A DNA stretch of 64,000 nt from assembly GCA_903822825.1 (NCBI GenBank), contig CAIJQQ010000012.1, forward strand, positions 16,355-80,354, written 5' to 3'. Shown in pieces: positions 35,294-43,975 of this stretch; the stretch's first letter is position 1; the number at the start of each line of letters is the position of its first letter. Made by a program: the position numbers and the translations under genes. The notes under the pieces are model-generated. The model was not told where the DNA came from, searched no databases, and worked only from the letters and a program-made list of their open reading frames with translations. The stretch is from an uncultured Burkholderiales bacterium. GTDB lineage: Bacteria; Pseudomonadota; Gammaproteobacteria; Burkholderiales; Burkholderiaceae_C.

Positions 35294-36841
35294 TTATTCG
35301 GCAGCGCCTTCGTTGGCGTCACCTGCACCGGGCTTGCGGCGACGGCGGCGTCGTTTTTTGGGTGCGGCCGCATCGCCATCTGTTTCAGAAGCGCTGTCGA
35401 TAGCACTCACAGGCACGGGCTGTGCTGCAAGTGGCTCGCTTGCAGCCGGCTTGGGGGCACGGCGAACGCGCGGCTTGACTTGCTGCTCCGCGCGCACTTG
35501 CTGCACGAGATCTTCGCGCGTGGCGTCGTCCGCCATGCTGAACTCTTGCCACCAGTCGGCCACTGCCAGGTCAATTTCCTGGACATCTGCACGCAAACGC
35601 AAGAAGTCAAAACCTGCACGAAAGCGGGGTTGCTCCACCATGCCAAACGGCGTGCTGCCTACGCGTTTTTCAAAACGCGGCTGCATCATCCAGATTTCGC
35701 GCATATCGGCCGCCAGTTTGCCGCGACCCGACACATCGCCAATGCGGGCATCGAACACTTCGTCAATCGCGTTTTGCAGCGCCGGGAATGAATGCTCTTT
35801 GCGCGCCAGTCGCTGGGCCCAGCCATCTCGCACATCGGCCCAGAGCACGCACGCGAGCAAAAAGCTGGGCGCGACAGGCTTGCCCTCACCGACACGGCGG
35901 TCGGTGTCGGCCAGTGCCGCTTGCACGAAACTGCTGCCAGCGCGCTCCACCACCACATCGAGCAAAGGGTAAATGCCTTGGGCCAGCCCCAGGTGTTGGA
36001 GCTGTGCAATCGATGCCAGCGCGTGGCCGGTTTGCAAAAGCTTGAGCATTTCATCAAACAAGCGGCTTTGCGGCACATCGGCCAACAGCGTTTTGGCTTG
36101 GACCAGTGGTTTGGCTGTTTTGGATTCCAGCTTGAAACCCAACTGGCTGAGCTTGGCCGCAAAACGCACTGCGCGGATGATGCGCACCGGGTCTTCGCGG
36201 TAGCGGGCGGCAGGGTCACCGATCATGCGCAGGGTGTGCTTTTTGGCGTCCTGAATACCGCCGTGGTAGTCCACCACGATCTGCGTTTGCGGGTCGTAGT
36301 ACATTGCGTTGACGGTGAAGTCACGCCGCGTGGCATCTTCGTCCTGCGGCCCCCAGACGTTGTCGCGCAGCACACGGCCGCTCGAATCCACAGCGTGCTG
36401 CATGCCTTCGAGTTGGCGCTTGCTGGTGCGTTCATTGCCCTTGACCTGTTCGGCCGCGGCGTTGTCAAGGTGTGCTCGAAAGGTGGAGACTTCGATCACC
36501 TCGTGCTCACGACCACGGCCGTACACGACGTGGACGATGCGAAAGCGCCGCCCGATGATGAATGCCCTGCGAAACAAGCCCTTGACCTGTTCGGGTGTGG
36601 CGTCCGTAGCCACATCGAAGTCCTTGGGACGCAAGCCCAGCAAAAGGTCACGCACGGCACCACCAACGATGTAGGCCTCAAAGCCCGCTTGCTGGAGGGT
36701 GCGCACCACGTTGACCGCACGCTCATCCACCAGGTTCGGGTCGATGCCGTGCGCGCTGGCAGGCACTTCGGTGCGGCGACCGAAATCGGGCTTGCCGCTT
36801 GCCGGCTTGCCCAGCAGTTTGGTGATGAATTTTTTGATCAT
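35294..36841 (-). CDS. pcnB: Poly(A) polymerase I
   Basis: 515 residues. The nucleotidyltransferase core shows IVGGAVRDLLLGLRPKDFDVATDA (about 58-81, with the catalytic D-x-D) and RRDFTVNAMYYD; the RNA-binding region contains RIIRAVRFAAKL. The C-terminus is Arg/Lys-rich (PKKRRRRRRKPG), typical of PcnB rather than a CCA-adding enzyme. It adds 3' oligo(A) tails that promote RNA decay. Overlaps the upstream HAD gene by 4 bases. Confidence 0.95.
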   Translation of the reverse strand: MIKKFITKLLGKPASGKPDFGRRTEVPASAHGIDPNLVDERAVNVVRTLQQAGFEAYIVGGAVRDLLLGLRPKDFDVATDATPEQVKGLFRRAFIIGRRFRIVHVVYGRGREHEVIEVSTFRAHLDNAAAEQVKGNERTSKRQLEGMQHAVDSSGRVLRDNVWGPQDEDATRRDFTVNAMYYDPQTQIVVDYHGGIQDAKKHTLRMIGDPAARYREDPVRIIRAVRFAAKLSQLGFKLESKTAKPLVQAKTLLADVPQSRLFDEMLKLLQTGHALASIAQLQHLGLAQGIYPLLDVVVERAGSSFVQAALADTDRRVGEGKPVAPSFLLACVLWADVRDGWAQRLARKEHSFPALQNAIDEVFDARIGDVSGRGKLAADMREIWMMQPRFEKRVGSTPFGMVEQPRFRAGFDFLRLRADVQEIDLAVADWWQEFSMADDATREDLVQQVRAEQQVKPRVRRAPKPAASEPLAAQPVPVSAIDSASETDGDAAAPKKRRRRRRKPGAGDANEGAAE

Positions 36842-37506
36842 TCTTGAAAGAGGTCCAGGATGCGCCAGCCACGTTCAGTGGCCAATTGTCGCAGTCGTTT
36901 GTCAGGGTTGGTGGCCACCGGATACTGGGCTTTTTCCAGCAGCGGCAGGTCGTTCATCGAGTCGGAGTAAAAGCTCATATGGACATCGGCCCAAGAAAGC
37001 CCCTTGGCTGCCAGCCAGTGCTCGACCCGGATGACTTTGCCCTCGCGAAAGGACGGTGTGCCTTTGATCTCACCTGTGATCCAGCCGCTGGCGTCACGTT
37101 CGAGCTCTACAGCAATCAGTTCGTTCACCCCAAAAGCCTGCGCAATTGGGCGGGTCACAAACTCGTTGGTGGCCGTCACGATCATCACCGTGTCGCCCGC
37201 GTGTTGGTGTGATCGTACCAGTGCCAGCGCCTCGGGCGTGATGCGAGGACGGATCACTTCCTCCATGTATCGGGCATGGGCGTGCGCAGCCGCTGTGGCG
37301 CCACGCTCGCGCGCAGCACAAGTGGCAAAGCGCACATAGTCGTGGATATCGAGCGTGCCCGCCTGGTAATGGGCATAAAACTCGTCGTTGCGCTGCCGAA
37401 AATTAGCCAAATCGTTCCAGCCCAGTTCGGTGGTGAACTCGCCCCAGGTGTGGTCCGAATCGATCGGCAGCAGGGTGTGGTCCAAGTCAAAAAGCGCAAG
37501 TTTCAT
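36838..37506 (-). CDS. HAD-IB family hydrolase, SerB-like
   Basis: 222 residues. Motif I FDLDHTLLPIDSD (D7 and D9), motif II TATNEF region, motif III K in EGKVIRVEHWL, motif IV YSDSMNDLPLLE. The HAD-IB subfamily includes phosphoserine phosphatase and histidinol-phosphatase-like enzymes; in this neighbourhood (between hda and pcnB) the gene is conserved, with reported members acting on small phosphoesters. The substrate is not known. Overlaps hda by 4 bases (ATGA). Confidence 0.9.
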   Translation of the reverse strand: MKLALFDLDHTLLPIDSDHTWGEFTTELGWNDLANFRQRNDEFYAHYQAGTLDIHDYVRFATCAARERGATAAAHAHARYMEEVIRPRITPEALALVRSHQHAGDTVMIVTATNEFVTRPIAQAFGVNELIAVELERDASGWITGEIKGTPSFREGKVIRVEHWLAAKGLSWADVHMSFYSDSMNDLPLLEKAQYPVATNPDKRLRQLATERGWRILDLFQE

Positions 37507-38189
37507 TCGTTTTCCAGCATGGCACGCACCAAGGGAATGGTCAAAGCGCGCTGCGTCTGCAAGGCATAGTGGTCCAGGTGTTCGAGCAAGTGCATCAAAC
37601 TGCCCAAATCGCGCGAAAAGCGGTTGAGCATGTAGGTCATAACCTCATCACTCAGAAACAGGCCTCGGGCATCGGCCTCCTGGCGCAGCACAGCACGGCG
37701 CTCGGCCTCACCCAGCACCTGCAAGCCATAGACATGGCCCCAACCCAGGCGGGTGCGCAGATCGTCTCGCAACTTGAGGTCAGCAGGTGGCAAGGCGCCA
37801 GCCGCCAACACCCAGCGGGGCGCGCCCGTGACGGGTGTGAGCGCGTTCACAAACCAGTTGAAGGCCGAGTGCTGCTGCTCGGCGTTGTAAAGATGCACAT
37901 CGTCCATCAGCACCGCCACCCACTCGTCCTGAAACTGCGGCGGATTCATGGTGTGCGCGTCCAGCCAACCCACAGCCTGACCTTGCTCGGCCAGTGCATG
38001 GTGCACTGCCTGCACAAGGTGGGTTTTGCCTGAACCGGCCTCGCCCCAAAGATAAGTGGGGACCGGTGCGCGGGTGTGCCCCGATGTCCATAACTTGAGG
38101 TGACTGATGGCAGCTTCGTTGGGGCCAGCAAAAAAACTGCCCAGCGAGGGCGCTGTCGCCAACCCGATGTCGAGTGCCAATTGCTTCAT
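37503..38189 (-). CDS. hda: DnaA regulatory inactivator Hda
   Basis: 228 residues, an AAA+ protein homologous to the DnaA ATPase domain without the DNA-binding domain IV. N-terminal MKQLALDIGL is the clamp-binding segment (QLALDI fits the beta-clamp motif), and the Walker A is GEAGSGKTHL (about 50-59); VLMDDVHLY is Walker B. Hda with the sliding clamp stimulates hydrolysis of DnaA-ATP and prevents re-initiation. Overlaps both neighbours by 4 bases. Confidence 0.94.
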   Translation of the reverse strand: MKQLALDIGLATAPSLGSFFAGPNEAAISHLKLWTSGHTRAPVPTYLWGEAGSGKTHLVQAVHHALAEQGQAVGWLDAHTMNPPQFQDEWVAVLMDDVHLYNAEQQHSAFNWFVNALTPVTGAPRWVLAAGALPPADLKLRDDLRTRLGWGHVYGLQVLGEAERRAVLRQEADARGLFLSDEVMTYMLNRFSRDLGSLMHLLEHLDHYALQTQRALTIPLVRAMLENE

Positions 38190-39316
38190 GGGCGTTGCGA
38201 GCCCTCGTCGTGCGCGCTGTACAACTGACTGAGTACATACTGCTCACGCAAACGACGAAGGGCAACCAACAAGACCGCACTGGCGGGCAAGGCAATCAAA
38301 ACCCCCACAAAACCCAGCAACTGGCCAAACGCCATCAAGGCCAGGATGACCGCCAGCGGGTGCAGGCCAATGCGCTCGCCCACCAAGCGAGGAGTCAACA
38401 CAAAGCTCTCCACCATCTGGCCAAGGCCATAAACCACCGCCACCACCAACAGGGCGTGGCCCGGCGAAAATTGCAACAAACCGGCCAGCAAGGCCAGCAC
38501 CAATCCCAGCCCATAACCAAGGTAAGGCACAAAAACCGCCAAGCCAGTGAACACGCCGATTGGGAAAGCCAAGTCAAGCCCAAACAAACTCAAGCCCACC
38601 GCATAAAACACAGCCAGCGCCAGCATCACCAGCAGCTGACCGCGCAAGTATTCGCCCAGTACGGTGTCGCAGTCGAGCATGAAACTGTCAAATCGGGTGC
38701 GCAACCTGGGTGGCACCAACTCGACGCAAGAGCGCACCATGCGCGTCCAGTCGTGCAGCATGAAAAAAAGTGCCACAGGCACGAGCACAGCGTAGCCCGC
38801 CAACGCCAGCGCCACGCTGCCGCCCAGTTTCAGGGAGGACAGCAAAGGCGCCATCCAGTCTTCTCGGTTGGCGGTGAGGTATTCCTTGAACTGGGCCTTG
38901 ATTTGGCCCAGGTCCAGCGACACATCCACGCCCCATTGCGCCAGCCAAGGGCGCAGCGAGGCGTCAAACCGATCGAGCAGCAAGGGCAGTTGCTGCTTGA
39001 TCAAGGGCCATTCGCGCCACACCACAGGCACCAACAACAAAAACAAACCCACCAATGCCAGCAAAGCCAAAGTTTCTACGAGGACCACCGCCAAGGTACG
39101 GGGCAAGCGGCCTCGCCCCCAGCCCTCCAGGCGCAAAACCAAAGGATGAAGCACATAGGCCAGCACCGCAGCAATTACAAATGGCGCCAGCACAGGCGCC
39201 AGCAACCAGAACACGGTCAGGCACAACAGCAATACCCCCAACCAAGAGGCCAGACGGTTCAGCAAAAGGGGCGTTGGAGCATTCAAATCGGCCTCAAATC
39301 CTTGGGAAAGAAACAA
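38186..39316 (-). CDS. AI-2E family transporter (PerM-like)
   Basis: 376 residues with about eight membrane helices. The C-terminal block SFVLTPRLVGERIGLHPLAVILAL is the hallmark of the AI-2E/UPF0118 family. Members export small solutes or act in Na+/H+ antiport; few are characterised. The start is TTG at 39316 in this reading; no in-frame ATG occurs earlier. It is divergent from purM and overlaps hda by 4 bases, the conserved Burkholderiales order. Confidence 0.88.
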   Translation of the reverse strand: MFLSQGFEADLNAPTPLLLNRLASWLGVLLLCLTVFWLLAPVLAPFVIAAVLAYVLHPLVLRLEGWGRGRLPRTLAVVLVETLALLALVGLFLLLVPVVWREWPLIKQQLPLLLDRFDASLRPWLAQWGVDVSLDLGQIKAQFKEYLTANREDWMAPLLSSLKLGGSVALALAGYAVLVPVALFFMLHDWTRMVRSCVELVPPRLRTRFDSFMLDCDTVLGEYLRGQLLVMLALAVFYAVGLSLFGLDLAFPIGVFTGLAVFVPYLGYGLGLVLALLAGLLQFSPGHALLVVAVVYGLGQMVESFVLTPRLVGERIGLHPLAVILALMAFGQLLGFVGVLIALPASAVLLVALRRLREQYVLSQLYSAHDEGSQRP

Positions 39317-39415
39317 AGGGCGAGGGGGAACCCTTAAAATTGACTCTGATTTTAGTCTGCCCGTCGTTTATTGGGCCCCTCTATTCCCTTGAAAGCCCAG
39401 TTTTGGGCCAGAACC

Positions 39416-40472
39416 ATGAGCCAAACTCCCCTTTCCTACAAAGACGCAGGCGTTGACATCGTTGCCGGCGACGCGCTGGTCGAGCGCATCAAACCCCTGG
39501 CCAAAAAAACCATGCGCGAAGGTGTGCTGGCCGGCATCGGCGGCTTTTGGTGCCCTGTTTGAAGTGCCCAAGCGCTACAAAGAACCAGTGCTGGTGAGTG
39601 GCACCGACGGCGTGGGCACCAAACTCAAGCTGGCGTTTGAATGGAACATGCACGACACCGTGGGCATCGACCTGGTGGCCATGAGCGTGAATGATGTGTT
39701 GGTGCAGGGTGCCGAGCCCCTTTTCTTCCTCGACTACTTTGCGTGCGGCAAACTCGATGTGGACACGGCAGCGGCCGTGGTGGGCGGCATTGCCAAAGGT
39801 TGCGAGTTGTCGGGCTGCGCCCTGATTGGGGGCGAAACGGCAGAAATGCCCGGCATGTACCCTGCGGGCGAATACGACCTGGCCGGTTTTGCGGTCGGTG
39901 CGGTCGAAAAATCCAAAATCCTCACCGGCCAAAACGTCAAGGCGGGCGATGTGGTGCTGGGCCTGGCGTCGAGCGGAGTGCATTCCAATGGCTTTTCTTT
40001 GGTCCGCAAATGCATCGAACGCGCTGGCGCCAATGCCCCCGAAACTTTGGACGGCAAACCCTTCAAGCAAGCCTTGATGGAGCCAACCCGACTGTACGTA
40101 CTCAACGTGCTGACAGTTCTGGGCAAGCACCCCACGACAGCAGGGGCGTCTTCCGGTATCAAGGCACTGGCCCACATCACGGGGGGAGGCTTGCTTGAGA
40201 ACATTCCCAGGGTTTTACCCGACGGGTTGTCCGCACACCTGAAAAAAGGCAGTTGGCCCCAAACAGAGTTGTTTGCTTGGCTGCAAAACACGGCCGGAAT
40301 TGACGACACCGAGATGAACCGCACCTTCAACAATGGCATCGGCATGGTGGTGGTGGTGGACGCCACCGAGGCCGAAAGCTGTGCAGCCACACTGCGCGCA
40401 TTGGGCGAGCAGGTCTACACGATCGGCACCATTGAGTCCCAAGGCGGTGGCGAACAAGTCGTCGTTGCCTGA
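39416..40472 (+). pseudogene. purM: Phosphoribosylformylglycinamidine cyclo-ligase PurM, one-base frameshift
   Basis: The gene starts [19 protein letters not shown] at 39416 and runs normally for about 43 codons to GVLAGIGGF, then terminates early. The remaining homology ([20 protein letters not shown] and onward to the normal end) continues in the +1-shifted frame. The break is at the T-run 39545-39548: TTTT where TTT would restore GGC TTT GGT GCC. Apart from this the product is complete (about 351 residues) with GTDGVGTKL and [12 protein letters not shown] motifs. PurM is needed for purine synthesis, so a sequencing or assembly error in the homopolymer is the most likely explanation; a true mutation or programmed slippage is possible. 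Confidence 0.9.
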
Positions 40473-40476
40473 CTGC

Positions 40477-41340
40477 TCAATCGCTCTCCAGCGTCTTCAT
40501 GCGCGCTCTCAGAACCCCGTGGTCAGGCGCCAGCGGCTCGGCCTCCAAATAGGCCTGCAGGTCAGACAAGGCCTGGCCCGCATGGCCCAGCTCTGCGTGC
40601 ACCAAGCCACGGTCTCGGCGCTCACTGAGGACATCGGGTAGCAGGATCACCAAGCGATCGAGCACCGCCAGCAGCCGAGGCCAGTCCTCCTGGGCCCGGT
40701 GAATTTCCTTGAGGTTGCGCAGCATCCGCGCCAGCACATCTCGGGGCGGGCATGTCTGTAAATACAAGCCCAGCGGCGTTTCGCCTTCGTCCAAGTCCGC
40801 CCCGGCCAAAAGATCAGCATCGTCCCGGAAAGGCGCCAGCATCTGCGCCAACTGCTCTACACCAAGGGACTCGCCTGAGACCGGGTCCATCACCACCAGT
40901 CCGCCTTCCAGCGCCACTTTGACCAAAAAGTGTCCAGGGAAAGAGATGCCTTGGGCCCGCAAGCCCAAGCCCTGCGCCAACTCCAGCCAAACCACAGCCA
41001 ATGACACCGGAATGCCCCTCCGTGTTCTGATCACCTCGTGCACGTGGCTGTTTTCTGGGGCGTAGTAATCGTTGGGATTCGGTGCAAAGCCCATGTTCCT
41101 GTAAAAAACCTGGTTCAGGGTGGCCAGTCGCGTCAAATCGTCAGCGCCCTTTGGCAATCGGGCTTTGACGCGATGAAGGATACGCGCCACGTCGTCCAGC
41201 ACCTGCTGCACATCCAGATCAGGCTCTTCGTCATGGGCCAGCGTCGCAGCCGCCTCAAGCAAGGGGAAATGGGCATCACTTTGAACCAGGCTGGAATAGT
41301 ACGCCAGCGGTGTCGGATCATGGTCAAACGGTAGATTCAT
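40477..41340 (-). CDS. SirB1-like transglutaminase-fold protein with TPR
   Basis: 287 residues from the ATG at 41340 (MNLPFDHDPTPLAYY). The central transglutaminase-like domain shows RRGIPVSLAVVWLELAQGLGLRAQGISFPGHFLVKV (quoted only as the region at about 107-142), which has the SirB1 His/Asn-type residues but lacks the usual catalytic Cys. The C-terminal third has TPR-like repeats (DVLARMLRNLKEIHRAQEDW). A similar protein is encoded near prfA/hemK in enterobacteria. Role unknown. Confidence 0.82.
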   Translation of the reverse strand: MNLPFDHDPTPLAYYSSLVQSDAHFPLLEAAATLAHDEEPDLDVQQVLDDVARILHRVKARLPKGADDLTRLATLNQVFYRNMGFAPNPNDYYAPENSHVHEVIRTRRGIPVSLAVVWLELAQGLGLRAQGISFPGHFLVKVALEGGLVVMDPVSGESLGVEQLAQMLAPFRDDADLLAGADLDEGETPLGLYLQTCPPRDVLARMLRNLKEIHRAQEDWPRLLAVLDRLVILLPDVLSERRDRGLVHAELGHAGQALSDLQAYLEAEPLAPDHGVLRARMKTLESD

Positions 41341-41350
41341 GGTTGGCAAA

Positions 41351-42916
41351 TCAGCGTTTGAGGAAAGTCTTGAAGCGAAGCCCCATGGCCCACAAGCTGC
41401 CAAAATAAAGCGCAGCCGTCGCCGTGAGCACCATGGCCATCCAGCCGATGCGCTGCCACGCGTTTTGCCTCAGGGCCACCCAAGGCAGCGCGTGGGCGGC
41501 AAACCACAGCACCGCACTCACCAGCATGCTCGCCATCACGACTTTCAGCGCAAAGCGCCCCCAGCCGGGTTGGGGTCTGTAAGTGCCCCGGCGCAGCAAG
41601 CCCATCAGCAACCAAAGGGCATTGACCAAGGCACCCAATCCGATCGAAAGGGCAAGTCCTGCATGCGCAATCCAGGGGACAAACAAGAGGTTCAAGAGTT
41701 GCGTGATGAGCAAAACCACCACAGCAATCTTCACAGGCGTGCGGATGTCTTGGCTGGCGTAGTAGCCCGGCGCCAGCACTTTGATGGCCACCAACCCCAA
41801 CAAACCCACACCATAGCCGGTGAGTGACAACGTGGTCTGCTGAACGTCGCGCTCCGTGAACGCCCCATAGTGGTAGAGCACAGTCACCAAAGGCTCGGAA
41901 AACACCAACAAAGCGGCGGCGCAAGGCAGCGCCAAAAGCAACACCAGTCGCAAGCCCCAATCGAGCATCTGCGCATACCGGTTCATGTCGCCGCAAGCTT
42001 GGGCTGCCGCCAATTGAGGCATCAACACCGCGCCCAGCGCCACCCCCAGCATGGCCGTTGGGAATTCCATCAAGCGATCGGCATAACTGAGCCAACTCAC
42101 GCTGCCCGCCACCAAGTGCGATGCAATTTGCGTATTGATCAGCAAAGAAATTTGCGCCACCCCCACACCCAGCAAAGCAGGCCCCATGAGCCGCAAAATG
42201 CGGCGCGTGGCGCCGTCGCGCCAAGCCGCACGCATGGCAACAGGCCCCAAACCCAACCTGGGCAGCAAGCCCAAGCGATAGAGAGCAGGAATTTGAACGG
42301 CCAATTGAAGCAATCCACCGAGCATGACCCCCGCAGGCAAAGCATAAATGGGCTCCACCCCACGACCTCGGAGCCATGGCGCCAGCGCCAAGGCCGCGGC
42401 GATGACGCTCACATTGAGCAATACGGGCGTGACAGCAGGCACAGCGAAGCGCTTCCAAGTGTTCAAAATGCCGGCCGATAAGGCCACCAATGACATGAAG
42501 GCGATGTACGGAAACATCCACCGCGTCATCTGGACCGCAGCGTCAAAACCCTTGCCCTCTTGCTGAAGGCCGCTGGCCAAAGCCCAGACCAGCCAAGGTG
42601 CAAGCAAAACACCCAGCACAGACACCACCAGCAGCACCCAAGCCAGGGCCGTGGCCACGTGGTCAATGGCTTGACGTGTGGCGTCGTCGCCCTGCTCTGC
42701 CCGGGTGGCCGCCAGCACAGGCACAAAGGCCTGACTGAACGCCCCTTCAGCAAACAAACGGCGAAACAAATTGGGAATGCGGAACGCCACATTAAAGGCG
42801 TCGGTCAACGCGCTCGCACCGAACATTGAAGCGATCAGGAGCTCCCGTGCCAGCCCCGTGACCCGCGAGGCCAGAGTGAAAACGGAAACGATGGAGGCGG
42901 ATCGAAGAAGGCTCAC
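41351..42916 (-). CDS. murJ: Lipid II flippase MurJ
   Basis: 521 residues from the GTG at 42916 (MSLLRSASIVSVFTLASRVTG), the family's normal N-terminus and length; the longer open frame upstream has no homology. Fourteen predicted helices of the MOP exporter fold with DAFNVAFRIPNLFRRLFAEGAF, the MurJ signature containing the essential Arg residues. MurJ flips lipid II to the periplasm for peptidoglycan synthesis. Located 10 bases from the SirB1-like gene and divergent from rpsT, the usual murJ/rpsT pair. Confidence 0.94.
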   Translation of the reverse strand: MSLLRSASIVSVFTLASRVTGLARELLIASMFGASALTDAFNVAFRIPNLFRRLFAEGAFSQAFVPVLAATRAEQGDDATRQAIDHVATALAWVLLVVSVLGVLLAPWLVWALASGLQQEGKGFDAAVQMTRWMFPYIAFMSLVALSAGILNTWKRFAVPAVTPVLLNVSVIAAALALAPWLRGRGVEPIYALPAGVMLGGLLQLAVQIPALYRLGLLPRLGLGPVAMRAAWRDGATRRILRLMGPALLGVGVAQISLLINTQIASHLVAGSVSWLSYADRLMEFPTAMLGVALGAVLMPQLAAAQACGDMNRYAQMLDWGLRLVLLLALPCAAALLVFSEPLVTVLYHYGAFTERDVQQTTLSLTGYGVGLLGLVAIKVLAPGYYASQDIRTPVKIAVVVLLITQLLNLLFVPWIAHAGLALSIGLGALVNALWLLMGLLRRGTYRPQPGWGRFALKVVMASMLVSAVLWFAAHALPWVALRQNAWQRIGWMAMVLTATAALYFGSLWAMGLRFKTFLKR

Positions 42917-43009
42917 AGTGGGCAAGTGTAGCGATCTTGCCCTCGAAGCACGACTCTGATCGGACACAGCAAAAGCGCTCGCCCCGAGGCGGGGTATTGC
43001 CTCAGATTC

Positions 43010-43018
43010 TGCTAGAAT
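43010..43018 (+). promoter_or_regulatory. Extended -10 promoter of rpsT
   Basis: TGCTAGAAT, an extended -10 (TGn plus TAGAAT), 44 bases before the rpsT start. A TTGCCT at 42997 is too close to be its -35, so the extended -10 is probably what counts. Confidence 0.55.
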
Positions 43019-43062
43019 GTTCGGTTCGCTGACAACATCCTCAAACCCCAAAGGAAATCACC

Positions 43063-43365
43063 ATGGCATCCGCCAAACCCAAGAAAAAGAACCCCCGTCT
43101 TGCTTCCGGCCGTAAACGCGTCCGCCAAGACATCAAGATCAACGCTGCCAATTCATCGCTGCGTTCGAAATACCGCACCGCTGTCAAGAACGTTGAAAAG
43201 GCTGTTCTGGCCGGCGACAAGACCAAGGCCACCGAACTGTTTGCCAAAATGCAAGGCGTTGTGGACACCATTGCCGACAAGGGCATTTTCCACAAGAACA
43301 AGGCCGCTCGCGACAAGAGCCGCCTGAGCGCCAAAGTCAAGACTTTGGCTCTGGCCGCAGCCTGA
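43063..43365 (+). CDS. rpsT: 30S ribosomal protein S20
   Basis: 100 residues: [22 protein letters not shown], a mostly helical, Lys/Arg-rich protein with [27 protein letters not shown] Shine-Dalgarno. It binds 16S rRNA and, in enterobacteria, regulates its own translation. Monocistronic, ended by the hairpin at 43441. Confidence 0.97.
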   Translation: MASAKPKKKNPRLASGRKRVRQDIKINAANSSLRSKYRTAVKNVEKAVLAGDKTKATELFAKMQGVVDTIADKGIFHKNKAARDKSRLSAKVKTLALAAA

Positions 43366-43440
43366 TCCGCTTTTAAAGATCAACAGCCCGGCCGGGCTCC
43401 CCTGGCCGCCGTTTGAAACGGGTGCGCTGTCAGCGAAACC

Positions 43441-43463
43441 AAACCGCCTTCGGGCGGTTTTTT
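43441..43463. terminator. rpsT terminator with UUCG loop
   Basis: AAACCGCC (43441-43448), TTCG loop, GGCGGTTT (43453-43460), then T to 43463. A perfect stem capped by a stable UUCG tetraloop. Its last base touches the stop codon of the convergent DUF3579 gene, for which it may serve in reverse. Confidence 0.9.
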
Positions 43464-43765
43464 CATTTTTGGTCTTTTGGTGCGGAGACCTGCAGATTGT
43501 TGTCTTTAGCGAAATTCATCACAAAGTCCCAGGCCATGACATCGTGGTCACGCAATTCATGCTGAACCACCACGCACTTGTCACGGCCCATGGTGGTCGG
43601 AATGCACCAAGGGGAATAACTCAGGTGACTGCCGGGAATCGCGCCGCCCGGGCGAAATTGGCTCATGACACCCGCCAAACGCTCCGCCCAGTCGCTGGGG
43701 CGGAAGGTTCTGCCATCCTGGGTGACACCCAGGATGACGAATTCTTTGGCGGAGTTGGAGACCAT
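43463..43765 (-). CDS. DUF3579 family protein
   Basis: 100 residues: EFVILGVTQDGRTFRPSDWAERLAGVMSQF and YSPWCIPTTMGRDKCVVV are characteristic of DUF3579, a small cytosolic family in Beta- and Gammaproteobacteria. It is usually divergent from argD, as here. Function unknown. The start codon lies about 70 bases from a 12-bp palindrome shared with the argD side. Confidence 0.88.
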   Translation of the reverse strand: MVSNSAKEFVILGVTQDGRTFRPSDWAERLAGVMSQFRPGGAIPGSHLSYSPWCIPTTMGRDKCVVVQHELRDHDVMAWDFVMNFAKDNNLQVSAPKDQK

Positions 43766-43835
43766 CGGACAGAGGGGTTATGAGGGACGCCCCAGAGCTC
43801 GGGATCACCGCCCTGTGGTTTACCCGTGTATTGTA

Positions 43836-43847
43836 TCTTATATAAGA
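43836..43847. promoter_or_regulatory. TCTTATATAAGA palindrome upstream of argD
   Basis: A perfect 12-bp palindrome in the 210-base gap between DUF3579 and argD. It overlaps AT-rich -10-like sequence on both strands and has the form of a dimeric-repressor operator. Palindromes of the CTTATATAAG type occur before metabolic genes in Betaproteobacteria, but which regulator binds here is not established. The rest of the gap holds no gene. Confidence 0.4.
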
Positions 43848-43975
43848 CCTGAAGCCACTCACCCAATGCCAGCGCGCTTGTCATGGCGCTGTCGAATGAG
43901 AAGCGCTTTCTGCCTCTAAAATCTCGTCTCAGCGGCCCCCATCGTTGGGCCGATTTTTATTTCTGGAGTTCACGC

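Noticed and set aside
35792..36847. 351-codon plus-strand frame opposite pcnB
   Set aside because: Antisense shadow of poly(A) polymerase; no Shine-Dalgarno or motif.
42997..43002. TTGCCT as the -35 of rpsT
   Set aside because: Only 10 bases from TAGAAT; the extended -10 alone explains the promoter better.
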